From contig JAREIK010009766.1 of assembly GCA_029783825.1 (NCBI GenBank), positions 1-64,000 of the forward strand: DNA of 64,000 nt. The letters run 5' to 3'. A model generated the notes under the pieces. That model did no database searches. It was not told the origin of the DNA and saw only the letters and a program-made list of their open reading frames with translations. Source of the DNA: Sapria himalayana. Lineage: Eukaryota; Streptophyta; Magnoliopsida; Malpighiales; Rafflesiaceae. Shown one piece after another: positions 1 to 10,164 of the stretch. The position numbers and the translations under genes are program-made. Each line of letters begins with the position of its first letter. Position 1 is the stretch's first letter.

Positions 1-1324
1 AGAATACGAATAAAAGGAAGAATAAGATGAATAAGAAGAATAAGAAAATAAGAATAATAAGAATAATAAGAATAATAAGAATAATAAGAATAATAAGAAC
101 AAGAAGAATAAACAGATTAAAATAGATAAGTAGATAAGAAAAATAAGAATAAAAAAATTAACAATAATAACATGAAAAAGAAGAATAAGTAGAATAATAA
201 AAATAAGAGGAATGAGAAGAAAAAAAAGAATAATAAAATAAGAAGAATAAGAAGAATAAAAAAATAAGATGAATAAGAAAAAAAGAAAAATTAAAATAAT
301 TAGAAGAATTTATAACACTAATAAGAATAGGATGAATAAGAAATATAAAAAAATAAGAAGAATAAGAAGAATAAGAATAATAAAAGAATAAAAGAATAAT
401 AATATTATAAAGAATAAGAAGAATAAGATGAATAGAAGAATATAAAGAATAATACAAAAACAAGAATAATAAGCATATAAAGAATAAGGAAAATTTGAAG
501 AATAAGAAGTATAGGAAAAATAACAAGATAGAAAGAATAATAATAATAGGAAGAATAAGAATAATAGGAGGAATAAGAAGAATAAGAAGAATAAAAAGAA
601 TAGGAAGAATAAAAAGAATAAGAAGAATAATATGAATTAGAAGAATAAGAAGAATAAAAGGATAGGAAGATAAGAATAATAAGAACATGAATAAAAAATA
701 AGATTAACAAGAAAAAAAGAAGAATAAGAAAAAAGAAGAATAATAAAAGTAAGAAGAATAATATGGAAAAGATGAATATGATGTATAAGAAGAATTATAA
801 AAATTATAAGAATTAGAAGAATAAGAATAATAACAAGAATAAAATGAATAATAAGTATAAGAACAATAAAAAGAAAAGTAGAATAAGAAGAATAAAAATA
901 ATATGAATAATAAGAAGAATTAGAAGAATAAGAAGAATGAGAAGAATAAGAAAAATAAGAATAATTCCATGAACAAAATTAATAAGAAGAATAAGAATAT
1001 TAATAAGAATATGAATAATCATAAGAATAAGAATAATAAGAATAATAATACTAACAAGAAGAATTAGAAAAATGTGAAGAAAGAAAGAAGAAAAATAAGA
1101 ATAAGAAAAATAAGAATCATGCAGAGAATAAGAAGAATAAAAAAATAAGAATAATAATAAAAATAAGAAGAATAAGAAAAATAAGATGAATACCAAAAAT
1201 AATAATAATAATAAGAATAGTGGTGGTAATAATAATAATAATAAAAATAATAATAATAATTATTATTATTATTATTAGAAGAAAAGGAAAAAATACAAAA
1301 AAACATAAGATAAAAAGAATAAGA

Positions 1325-1510
1325 GAAACATGAAGAATAAAAAGAATAAAAAGAATAAAAAGAATAAAAGGATAAAAAGAATAAAAAGAATAAAAAGAAT
1401 AAAAAGAATAAAAAGATAAAAAGAATAAAAAGAATAAAAAGAATAAAAAGAATAAAAAGAATAAAAACAATAAAAAGAATAAAAAGAATAAAAAGAATAA
1501 AAAAAATAAG
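1325..1510 (+). repeat. Homogeneous GAATAAAAA sub-array
   Basis: About 20 consecutive copies of the A variant of the 9-bp unit, interrupted by a few substitutions. It shows that individual variants have spread locally, as expected for slippage or unequal exchange. Confidence 0.8.
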
Positions 1511-2534
1511 AAGGAATAATAAGAATAAGAAGAATAAGACGAATAAGATGTGTAAGAAGAATAAGAAGAATAAGAAGAATAAGATGAAAATAAAGAATAA
1601 GAAGATTAAAAAAAATAATAAGCAAAAGAAAAAGGTCAAAATGAACAATAAAAAGAATAAAAAGAATAAAAAGAATAAAATAAAAATGAAGAATAAGAAG
1701 AATAAGATGAATAAAAAGAATAAGAAGATTAAGAAGAGCAAGAAGAATAAGAAAAATAAGAAGAATAATAAGAATAAGAATAATTAGAAGAATAAGATGA
1801 ATAATAAGAATATGAAGAATAAGTAGAATAAAAAGGATATAAAGATAAGAATAAAAAAAATTACAACAAGAATAACTCAAAAAAGAATAATAAGAAGAAT
1901 AAGATGAATAATATAAATAGGAAGAATAAGAAGAATAAATAGATTAATTAGAATAAGAATAATAAGAAGGATAAGATGAAGTAGAAAATTAATAATAATT
2001 AAAAGAATTAGAAGAATAAGATGAATAACAAGAATAGACGAATAAGAAGTATTAGAAAAAAATGAAAAAAAGAAGACTGAGAAGAATAAGAAGAATAAAA
2101 AGAATTAGAAGAAATCGAAGAATGAGAAAATAAGAAGAATAAGAAGAATACCAAGAATAAAATAATAAGAAGAATAAGAAGAATAAGAAGAATAAGAAGA
2201 ATAAGAAAAATAAGAAAAATAAGAAGAATAATAAGATAAATAATAAGAAAATAAGAAGAATAATAATATAAATAATAAGAAGAATAAGAAGAATAAAAGA
2301 ATAAGATGAATAAGAGAATAAGAAGAATAAGATGAATAAGAAGAATATTAAGAATAAGAAGAATAAGAAGAATAAAAATAATAAGATGAATAAGAAGAAT
2401 AAAAGAAAAATAATAATAATAAGTATAAAAACAAGATTAAGAAGAAAAAAAGTATAAGAATCATAAGTAGAATAATAAGAATAAGAAGAATAAGAAGAAT
2501 AAGAAGAATAAAAGAATAAGAAGATAAATAAGAA

Positions 2535-3600
2535 TAAGATTAATACTAAGAATACCATGAATAAGAAAAATAAGAATATTAAGATTAATTAGAAAAATAA
2601 AAAAAATAAGAAGATTAATAAGAAAAAAAAATAAGTGAAATAAGAAGAATAGAAAGAAAAAAAATAAGAAAAGAAAAATAAGTAGAATATGAAGAATAAG
2701 AATAAGAAGAATAACATGAATAACAAGAATAAGAAGAATAAGAAGAAAAAGAAGAAAAATAAGAAAAAGAATAAAAAAAAGAATATGAAGAATAAGAATA
2801 ATAAAAAGAATAATAATAAATAAAATAATAATAATAACTAACGAAGAATAATAAGATTAAGAAGCATAACAAGAATAAGAAGATTAATAAGTATAAAAAA
2901 TAAGAAGAATAATAAGAATAACATTAAAAAGAAGAATAAGTAAAATTAGAAGAATAAGTAAAATTAGAAGAATAAGAAGAATAAAAAGAATAAGAAGAAT
3001 AAGAAGAATAAGAAGAATAAAAAGAATAAGATAAATAAGATGAATAAGAAGATAAATAAGCATAATATTAATACTAAGAATACCAAGAATAATAAAAATA
3101 AGAACATTAAGATTAATGGAAGAATAAAAATATAAGAAGAATAATAAAATAAAAGAATAAAAGGAATAAGAAGAATAAAAAGAATAACAAAAATAAGAAC
3201 TAAAAGAAGAATAAGAAGAGTAAGAAGAATAAAAAGATAAAGAAGAATAAGAAGAATAAGAAGAATAAGAAGAATAAGAAGAATAAGAAGAAAATAAGAA
3301 AAATAAGAAAAAGAATAAAAGAAGAATATGAAGAATAAGAATAATAATAATTAAAATAATATAAAACTAACGAAGAATAATAAGAATAATAAGATTAAGA
3401 AGCATAACAAGAATAAGAAGATTAATAAGTATAAAAAAATAAGAAGTATAATAAGAATAACATGAAAAAGAAGAATAAGTAGAATAAGATGAATAAGAAG
3501 AATAAGAAGAATAAAAATAATAAGAAGAATAAAAAAATAAGAAGAATAAGAAGAATACGTAGAATAAGAAGAATAAGAAAAATAAGAAGACTAATAAAAA
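2535..3600 (+). repeat. Higher-order duplication (about 530-540 bp) inside the array
   Basis: Distinctive non-consensus landmarks recur in the same order. TAATACTAAGAATACC occurs at 2541 and 3069 (offset 528). GATTAAGAAGCATAACAAG occurs near 2855 and 3393 (offset about 539). A roughly 0.5-kb block of degenerate 9-mers was therefore duplicated as a unit. Part of the same landmark (AACATGAAAAAGAAGAATAA) also appears near 168 and 3460. Confidence 0.65.
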
Positions 3601-3707
3601 TAAGAAGAAAAAAGAATAAAAGAAAAAAAGAATAATAAGAATAAGAAGAAAAAGAATACTAAAAAGAATAAGATTAATAAGAAGAATAAGAAGAATATGA
3701 AGAAGCT

Positions 3708-4535
3708 TATTTGTAATCTTCTACTGATGGATGGGGCTACTGTCACTCTTACTATGTCAAGTGTGGCCAGGGTTTGCATTGAAGTCAATCTAAATATTCC
3801 TATCCCACAAAGGATCTGATTGTGCAGAATGAAGAGAAAGGTTACTAGCAGTCCATCATCATTTGAATAACTTCCTAGCTACTATGGGAAAATCTTAAAA
3901 AGTGGACACTCAACAGAGGAATGTATGGCTAAGTCCAGGGATAAGAACCCTGGTAAAAAATAAAAAAAATTGGTTTATAGCCCCATAAACAAGCAAGAAA
4001 AAATTATTGAGGAGGGCATATTTGAAACTTCTGCACTAACATAATCTCTTCCTCTATAAACAGAACCTACCAATAGTAATTATGTCCAAGATAAAAACAA
4101 AGGAAAAGTAAAGAAAATTAGAATTATGATAGATAAAATTAAAGATTTGGTCCATAGAACTTGAAAACCTAAAAAGAATACAAATTTAGAAGACACATAA
4201 GGGTGGTGTTCTAGTTCTGAAGTTGGTTTTGTTGAAGATATTAAAGGCTGCAATGATATTTTTACAACTGCATAAATAAATTACCCTACTCAGTCTAAAG
4301 ATGACATAGATATTAAAAAGAAGAGATCAGAAATAGTTAATAGGGAATGTGCCTTAGATGAATTGAAAATTATATGTCTGAAATTGCCTATAATTGACAA
4401 GGAGGAAATGTCTAAATTAATTCAAAGCCCAAATCTCACAAAAAAGACAAGAAACACAAAAAAAAATATTTAAATAAACCCTATGGTACAAAGTGTAAAA
4501 CATGAGCTCAACTAAAATTCTCAAATAATGTTTAG
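3708..4535 (+). pseudogene. LINE-A ORF1 remnant (zinc-knuckle region)
   Basis: The start matches the part of ORF1 just after DUF4283 in the other copies (conserved ARVCIEVNL-type segment at about 3760-3795). It is followed by a degraded CCHC knuckle near 3875-3930, read as YYGKILKSGHSTEEC with both leading Cys lost but the G-H...C part kept. Several in-frame stops follow. ORF1 proteins of this type bind LINE RNA and escort it to the nucleus (family knowledge). The ORF1 frame would end at TAG 4533-4535, overlapping the ORF2 start at 4528. Truncated and non-functional. Confidence 0.7.
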
Positions 4536-7500
4536 ATATTTATTCTAGAATATTCGGGGAATAGCCAACTCCACACCCTTAAACATCTTAAAAAAATGAT
4601 AAGACTAAATAAAATTTCACTATTAATGTTAGAGGAACTAATTTAGATAAAAACAACTGGAAGATTATAATAATAAGCTAGGTTTCACGATTGCATTGTC
4701 TAATAAAGCTAGTAAAATATCGGTGATTTGGAAAGATTATTTGGATTTCACAAATATGGAGGAATATGAATAATTAATAAATCTCAGCCTAAATAAAAGT
4801 AAACGATAACCATATTAGTAGTTTATGCTCGTAACTTTAAATAAAAAAGAAAGGAACTCTAAAAAATCATGGAGCATATAGCACTCAAAAACACACCCTG
4901 GATAATAGGAGGAGAATTTAATACTATTAGAAATGCATTAGAAAAAAAAGGCAACAAACTATAAATTTACAAGCTAGTGATCGATTCAATGAAGTATTCA
5001 CTAGATGTAATTTACTAGAAGCTAACTTTTTAGGCTTAAATTTTACATGGACAAACAACCATAAAAAGAAAGGAGCTATCTGGTCTAGACTGGATAGAGT
5101 CCTCTTCAACTCTAAGTGGCTAGATTCATTTGGAAATATAGGTGTCAAACATCTGAACAGAACCTCTTCAAATCATAACCCTCTTTTATATCCCATTAAA
5201 AAAAAAAATAAAAACACAGCATTTAATTTTTAGAATATGTGGTGCCTCCATTATGACATCCAAGACACGGTGAAAGAGTCTTGGTTGTAGCAGTAAAGGG
5301 TAATCCGGATCAGATCCTCACTGTTAAATTAGATAGGTTGAAATCATGTTTAATTAACTAGAATAAAAATAAGTTTGTGATTATCAACAGGAGTATTATA
5401 GAAATAGAATAGAAAATTGATAACCTGGAACAAGAATATGATGGATATCATAGCATAAGCAATCTTTGCGAGCTTAATAAGACACAAAGTGAACTTAAAC
5501 TAAAATTACATATTGAAGAAATTTTTTGGAAATAGAGAGTAAAAGTAAAATGGTTAAAAGAGAAAGACCAAAACACGAAATTTTTTCCGCTGGTTTCGAA
5601 AATCAAGATTCAAAAACAATAGAGAAATGGAATAAAAAACAACGAAGGAATATGGATAGAAAATAAGACATAAATTAAAGATACTCTTGAAGGCATATAT
5701 AGAACATTACTATGCGATAATAATAGAATAAAAGGGCATAAATTTTTTCAAAAAAAAATAATAAAATTAATTATGAAGATAATAATAAGCGAAATGGAAT
5801 TCCCAGAAGAGAAAGAGATCAAAGACACAATCTATAGCTTGGATAAGGATAGCATAGCTAGCCTAGATGACTAGAATTCCATGTTTTTCCAAGCTTGTGG
5901 GATATAATTAAACAAAATATTATTCATGGCAGTCATTGGTTCATCTGCGGAGCAGAAATTAAAAAAAAAGTGGGTGCTAACTCATATAGTCCTTATTCCC
6001 AAAAAAAACTACAAAAAGGAGAGGACTACCGACCCATCAGCATATGCAATTCAATATATAAAATACTGGCAAAACTGATGCAAAATAGACTATGACTGAT
6101 TCTTCCTAAAGGTATTTCAAATGAACTATCCATCTTTCTAAAAAATAGATTGATCATGGAAAATATATGGCAGGCTTAAGTGCTCATGAAAGAGTAATCT
6201 TCCAAATCTAGAGGGCATAATGTAATTTTCAAATTAGACCTATCGAAAGCCTTCGATAGAGTAGATTGGCAGGTTTAATCTTTACCATGAGAAAAATGGA
6301 TTCCATAGAAGCATGGATATATTTAATTTTTAGATGCATTTCTAGTACTTGGTTCAAGACTATTATAAATGGGGAAAAGGGGAAAGAGTTTAACCCCACC
6401 CGGTAATAATATTTGGAATTATTTATAGTGAACTTGAAAATCAAAATAAATAAAGGGGACATATACACTTTTAGGAAATATAGAGACACTCTTCAAATTA
6501 GTCATCAAGCATATGCAGAAGACATCATTCTATTCACCAATGGTAATAATAGATCCATAAATTTTCTAATGAAAATTTTTAAAACAATGAAAAAAAATGG
6601 GTCTAGTGTTAAATAGAAATAAGTGTCAATTTAAAATATCAAAGAAAGCTCATCCCAGCCTAGTACATAAGATAAGAGAGAACATGGGTTTCTCTCACAT
6701 AAAAGGATCTCTCTCTTATCTTGGGTGTCCATTATATGAAGGCAAAATTAAATTAGAGCACCTAGATTTTTTACTTGTTATGCTTAGGCACAAAATTGTG
6801 GGCTGGAAAATTGAATCGTTGGATATGAGTGAAAGAATTACACTCATAACACATGTACTTCAAATTATACTAGTGCACAATCTAATTGTTATGCAACTGC
6901 CTAAATTTTTCATAAAAAAATAGAAGGAGAACTTGCGAATTTTTTTTGGGGAAAGAAGAATGGTAGACTGAATTTTTATTGGATTAAATGGAAAGATCTT
7001 TGCTTTCCAAAAGAAATAGTGGGTCTTGGATTTATCAATCTAGAAAAGATAGTTGAAGCATGGGCCTGTAAGAGATGGTGGAGATTAAAAGAGAATAATA
7101 ATCTTAGGGCATCATACATGAGAGCAAAATATCTAGTTAACAGTGACAATAATGGGAAAAAAAAGATGAATCACAGATCTGGAAACAAACTTTAAAGCAA
7201 AAAGAAATAGTGGATAACCACTTTGTGTTTACTAAGTATGGTTGGAAATGGAAGTTAAACAAGGAAGGCTCATTTTTCTTAAAATTAGACAAGAACCTAA
7301 TTAGGAGTAACCCCCACGGGATTAATTTGAATGGTGTTTGAACAATAATAATTCACTTAAAATACGTTTATTGTTATGGAAATCTATATAATATTATTCC
7401 ACTAGATACTTGAATACAAAAAAAGGCATAAATCTAAGCTCTAAATGTGATTGCTGCAAAATGAGAATAGAAACCTCAGATCACCTATTGTCACAAGGTA

Positions 7501-8270
7501 AAAAATCTTCAAAAATATGAAAAAAATTTGAAATAGAAATGAGTTTAAAGTATAAAAACTAAACTCTCAAAAAAAGAATTCAGAAATGGATGAAGGGGAC
7601 AAATCTTAAATCAGTACATAAATGGCTCAAAAATATCATCCCACCTTTGATAATATGGTGTATTTGGAAAGCCAAAAACAAAAATAGATATGAGGGTATT
7701 GAAATGAATGCAGAAGATATAGTATGTGAGATAAAAAAAGAACTAAAAATCATTTCAAAAGTTTACCCTTTAAAGAATATAATTTACTCAGAAAATAAAG
7801 AATATATAGATAGGTGCCATCTAAGGTTTCAAAAGCCCAAATCAAGCTTTATGAGTATACATTGGAATAAACCTCCAAATGTTTATTTGGCACTTAATAC
7901 AGACAGTAGCTTTAAAAGAGAAATAGGCACAACAGAAGGTGGAGGAATTCTTAGAGACTCCAATGGCAAGATGATTTGGGCATTCACAAGAAAATTGAAA
8001 GCTAATACTTTTATGCAGTCTGAAATCTGGGCCCTTTTGTCTACCTTAAAGATATGCAAAGATAGTAAAATAAAAAATATTCAAATACAAACGGATTCAC
8101 TTTTGTTAGTAGGTATTATTAAAGGTCATAGAAGAAATCATACAACTGGTACATTATTTAAACTAAAGTATAATGCACATATATGGAGAAGTGAACCAAG
8201 AAACTCATATGCAAGCTAAAAAAGGTAAAAAATTAGGAAATCAGGACTTCGATGTGCAAAACATGCCTGC
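4528..8270 (+). pseudogene. LINE-A ORF2: endonuclease / reverse transcriptase / RNase H, decayed
   Basis: The ATG at 4528 begins the conserved N-terminus of the APE-type endonuclease, but the Trp of WNIRG is a stop (TAG). Domains in order: endonuclease, with PWIIGGEFNTIRN near 4898-4935 and an altered SDHSPL motif (SNHNPL) near 5173; RT, with DYRPISICNSIYKIL near 6025-6070, LDLSKAFDRVDW near 6237-6270 and catalytic box YAED (normally YADD) at 6512-6523; a Cys/His zf-RVT segment near 7440-7500 (CDCCKM...DHLL); and RNase H at 7860-8220. Many stops and frameshifts separate these blocks, so no full product is possible. The role in a live element is target nicking and target-primed reverse transcription. 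Confidence 0.85.
7590..8219 (+). pseudogene. LINE-A ORF2 C-terminus: RNase H (RVT_3-type) segment, open for 209 codons
   Basis: This is the longest uninterrupted piece of LINE-A. It runs from the linker after zf-RVT (LIIWCIWKAKNKNRYE) into an RNase H fold. Visible catalytic positions are Asp in LNTDSSFK, Glu in MQSEIWAL and Asp in IQTDSLLLV. The last motif (H..REAN..AD) is thrown out of frame near 8160 and continues as MHIYGEVNQETHMQAK. Plant L1 elements acquired an archaeal-like RNase H (established), which degrades the RNA strand of the cDNA hybrid. It is part of ORF2 and not an independent gene. Confidence 0.8.
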
Positions 8271-8443
8271 TAAAATATAGGTTTACTTAAACTAGATGAA
8301 ATAGAATATCCTATATTTAGGAGAGCAGTTTGAACCTCCATAAAAACCATTTATTAACACAGAAGTTATCTAAAATCTCACCATAATTTGTAATAAATTA
8401 ACTAACTTGAAAGGTTGCATATTTTTGTTGTAGCATACTGTAC

Positions 8444-8619
8444 ATCCCTTACAAGGGCCACCAATTGTAGCAGCATCAATTATCTTTCAAATGATACTCT
8501 ATAAGATAAACCCATAGTCTGTAGGTGAAATGATTATAGTATCCTGGTCCTGTGGGATGCTTAATCAGGATAAGGGGAAATTTATATATCGTGTACTTTT
8601 ATGGGCCCTTGTAAGGGAT
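8444..8619. mobile_element. Possible MITE (176 bp) with 16-bp terminal inverted repeats
   Basis: ATCCCTTACAAGGGCC at 8444-8459 is the exact reverse complement of GGCCCTTGTAAGGGAT at 8604-8619. Both ends are flanked by the trinucleotide TAC (8441-8443 and 8620-8622), consistent with a 3-bp target duplication. There is no coding capacity. Size and structure fit a miniature inverted-repeat element, perhaps PIF/Harbinger-like because of the 3-bp duplication, but the superfamily is not established. Confidence 0.5.
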
Positions 8620-9448
8620 TACTGAAAATATTAGATTTATATTAATTCTTATGGATGTATTTCGATAGGTTGTGTTTTTTTGTTAATGTCATGGAGTAAA
8701 TGTTAAGGTGCTACTAATAGAAATATTGTCATGTAATAGAGGGGTTTGTTTGTTAGAATTTGGGGTGATTGCATGTGATGGGGGTGAATCATGCTACTGA
8801 TAGAAAGGCAGCAATAAGGGAGAGGGGGTGATGGATGTATATATGTTTGTTTGGTTACTTTTTCTGATAGAGCAAGTGACATAATAGAAACAAAGTGAAG
8901 CTGGTCCAGCTAGTAGAGTTTTGGAAGATAAAGACATATAGACAGAAGCAGAAAGAAGACTGCTGTAGATTGTGATGGTTGTTTTAATGTTTATTTATCT
9001 GGTTGTCTAAAATAGTTAAAAAGGATGAAATAGAAGGAGCTCTGGAAGTAGTAGAAAGCATGGCATGAACTAGAAGGAGCACAATAATAATAACAACATG
9101 TCGTAGCTAGCTTACTGATATTAACTACCTTTTATAGGCAGACAAGAAACAATAAGAAAGAGGACCATAAAAGGAAGATAGGTAGCAACAAGGAAAACAA
9201 TGTATTGTCTGTTTGTTGTTGATCTATGGTTTGTGTAGGTGATACATAAAGAAGGAAGGCAGATGCTGTACAAGTGCATAAAGAGGTAGGGAGAAACTAA
9301 AAGGAGCAAACCAAGGCAACAGTAAGGATGTTTAGCTAAAGATAGGAGCTGAACAAGTGGACAAAGATATAAATAGAAATTAGAAGAAGTTTACCTAAAG
9401 TTGCAACAGAAGATACTGATGCAAATTAGCTTAGTGATGTCTAGTAGG

Positions 9449-9536
9449 CAGAATGCTCAAACAGAAAGCTCAAGCAGAAAGCTCGAATAGAAAGTTCAAG
9501 CAGAATGCTCAAATAGAAAGTTCAAGTAGAAAGCTT
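9449..9536 (+). repeat. 13-bp tandem repeat (CAGAAAGCTCAAG-like)
   Basis: About seven imperfect copies of 12-14 bp with the consensus CAGAAAGCTCAAG, lying in the LINE-A 3' UTR. No function is visible. Confidence 0.7.
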
Positions 9537-9741
9537 ATAAAAGATAGATAGGAAGAAAGCTCAAGTATATTTTTTAATTTTGTTAGAATGTATAGAAGTT
9601 GAGACTAGAAGAATCCTATGGAATCAAAGTTAGATGAAAATCTTTCCTAGCATATGATATAATAGATAAAGCAGGATATTATGCATGCTATTTATTTAAT
9701 TTTGCTTTAAAAGGTGTAAAAGGGCAAGGGGTAGTATATTA

Positions 9742-9812
9742 GCTTGTAAAAATGACATTCCTCCTCCATAAGAGAGGGCTATTATAATTAATAAAACAAA
9801 CCTTGAAAAAAA
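9742..9812 (+). other. LINE 3' terminal box of LINE-A
   Basis: The segment TTGTAAAAATGACATTCCTC...AGAGAGGGCT...AATAAAACAAACCTTG plus a 7-A run is shared with the 3' ends of LINE-C, LINE-D, LINE-E and the nested insertion at 19653-20698. It contains AATAAA shortly before the A run, so it may supply the poly(A) signal. It may also be the RNA element recognised by the RT during target-primed reverse transcription (inference). The 9-bp array begins immediately after it. Confidence 0.75.
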
Positions 9813-9953
9813 TAATAAGAAGAATAAGAATAATAAGAATAATAAAAAGGATAAAAATATAAGAATAATAAGAATAACAAGAATAACACGAAAAAAAGAA
9901 TAAGATGAATAATAAAAATAAGAAGAATAAGAAGAATAAGAATATAATGGCTT
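9813..9953 (+). repeat. 9-bp array, tail of LINE-A
   Basis: About 140 bp of GAATAANAA repeats begin directly after the A run of LINE-A and have the purine strand on the LINE sense strand. This is the shortest array in the window apart from the CACTA-split remnant at 38921-39051. Confidence 0.85.
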
Positions 9954-9956
9954 TTG

Positions 9957-10085
9957 AATGAGGAACTAACAAAGCTAATATACTACCCTTTGGCCTTTTA
10001 TACCCTTCTAAGCAAAATTAAATAAATATAGCAAGCATAATATATTATTTCATCTATTATATCGCATGCTAGGAAAGATTTTTCG
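9957..10085. repeat. Composite filler at the LINE-B 5' junction, including an inverted 3' UTR copy
   Basis: Two pieces are joined here. Positions about 9957-9982 (TTTTGAATGAGGAACTAACA, then AAGCT) match an ORF1 stretch of the family (SNEELTKL; compare 10276-10296 in LINE-B). Positions 9979-10085 are an imperfect reverse complement of LINE-A 9635-9745, with clear matches such as AAGCTAATATACTAC and TGCTAGGAAAGATTTTTC. The LINE-B 5' UTR starts immediately afterwards. The two inverted arms flank the LINE-A tail array. Confidence 0.7.
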
Positions 10086-10164
10086 CTTTCTAGAGAGAGA
10101 AAATTCACTTTCTAGAGAGATAAATAGCCATTGTTGAGTGAAGAAGCTCAATTTTTAAGCTAAA

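Larger units (their letters stand above)
1..3707 (+). repeat. Purine-rich 9-bp minisatellite array (GAATAANAA)n
   Basis: The whole stretch is built from the 9-bp unit GAATAANAA, where N is G, A or T, with scattered substitutions. GAATAATAA dominates near 50-115, GAATAAAAA near 1331-1510, and GAATAAGAA elsewhere. Because 9 is a multiple of 3, several frames stay open on both strands. The resulting low-complexity peptides (Ile/Leu/Phe/Ser/Tyr or Lys/Asn) are not considered genes. The array directly abuts LINE-A, which starts mid-ORF1 at about 3708. By analogy with the other arrays it would be the 3' tail of a + strand LINE to the left of the window (inference). Confidence 0.9.
8271..9741 (+). 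other. LINE-A 3' UTR-like non-coding region
   Basis: I see no credible coding frame. Contents are a small inverted-repeat element (8444-8619), a 13-bp tandem repeat (9449-9536) and otherwise unique AT-rich sequence. The last 110 bp before the terminal box (9635-9745) reappear in inverted orientation at 9979-10085. Confidence 0.6.
3708..9812 (+). mobile_element. LINE-A: 5'-truncated L1-type non-LTR retrotransposon
   Basis: A decayed plant L1-type LINE read left to right: C-terminal part of ORF1 with a zinc-knuckle remnant, ORF2 (endonuclease, RT, zf-RVT, RNase H), a long 3' UTR and the family 3' terminal box followed by a short A run. It enters from the purine array at about 3708, inside ORF1, so the 5' UTR and most of the DUF4283 domain are missing. 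It belongs to a different subfamily from B, C and F, judging by the diverged ORF2 and unrelated 3' UTR. A palindromic-end insertion sits in its 3' UTR at 8444-8619. Confidence 0.85.

Noticed and set aside
15..3700. Many open frames of 60-225 codons on both strands with Ile/Leu/Phe/Ser/Tyr- or Lys/Asn-rich translations
   Set aside because: A 9-bp repeat keeps frames open automatically; the peptides only mirror the repeat and have no domain. The same applies to all other arrays.
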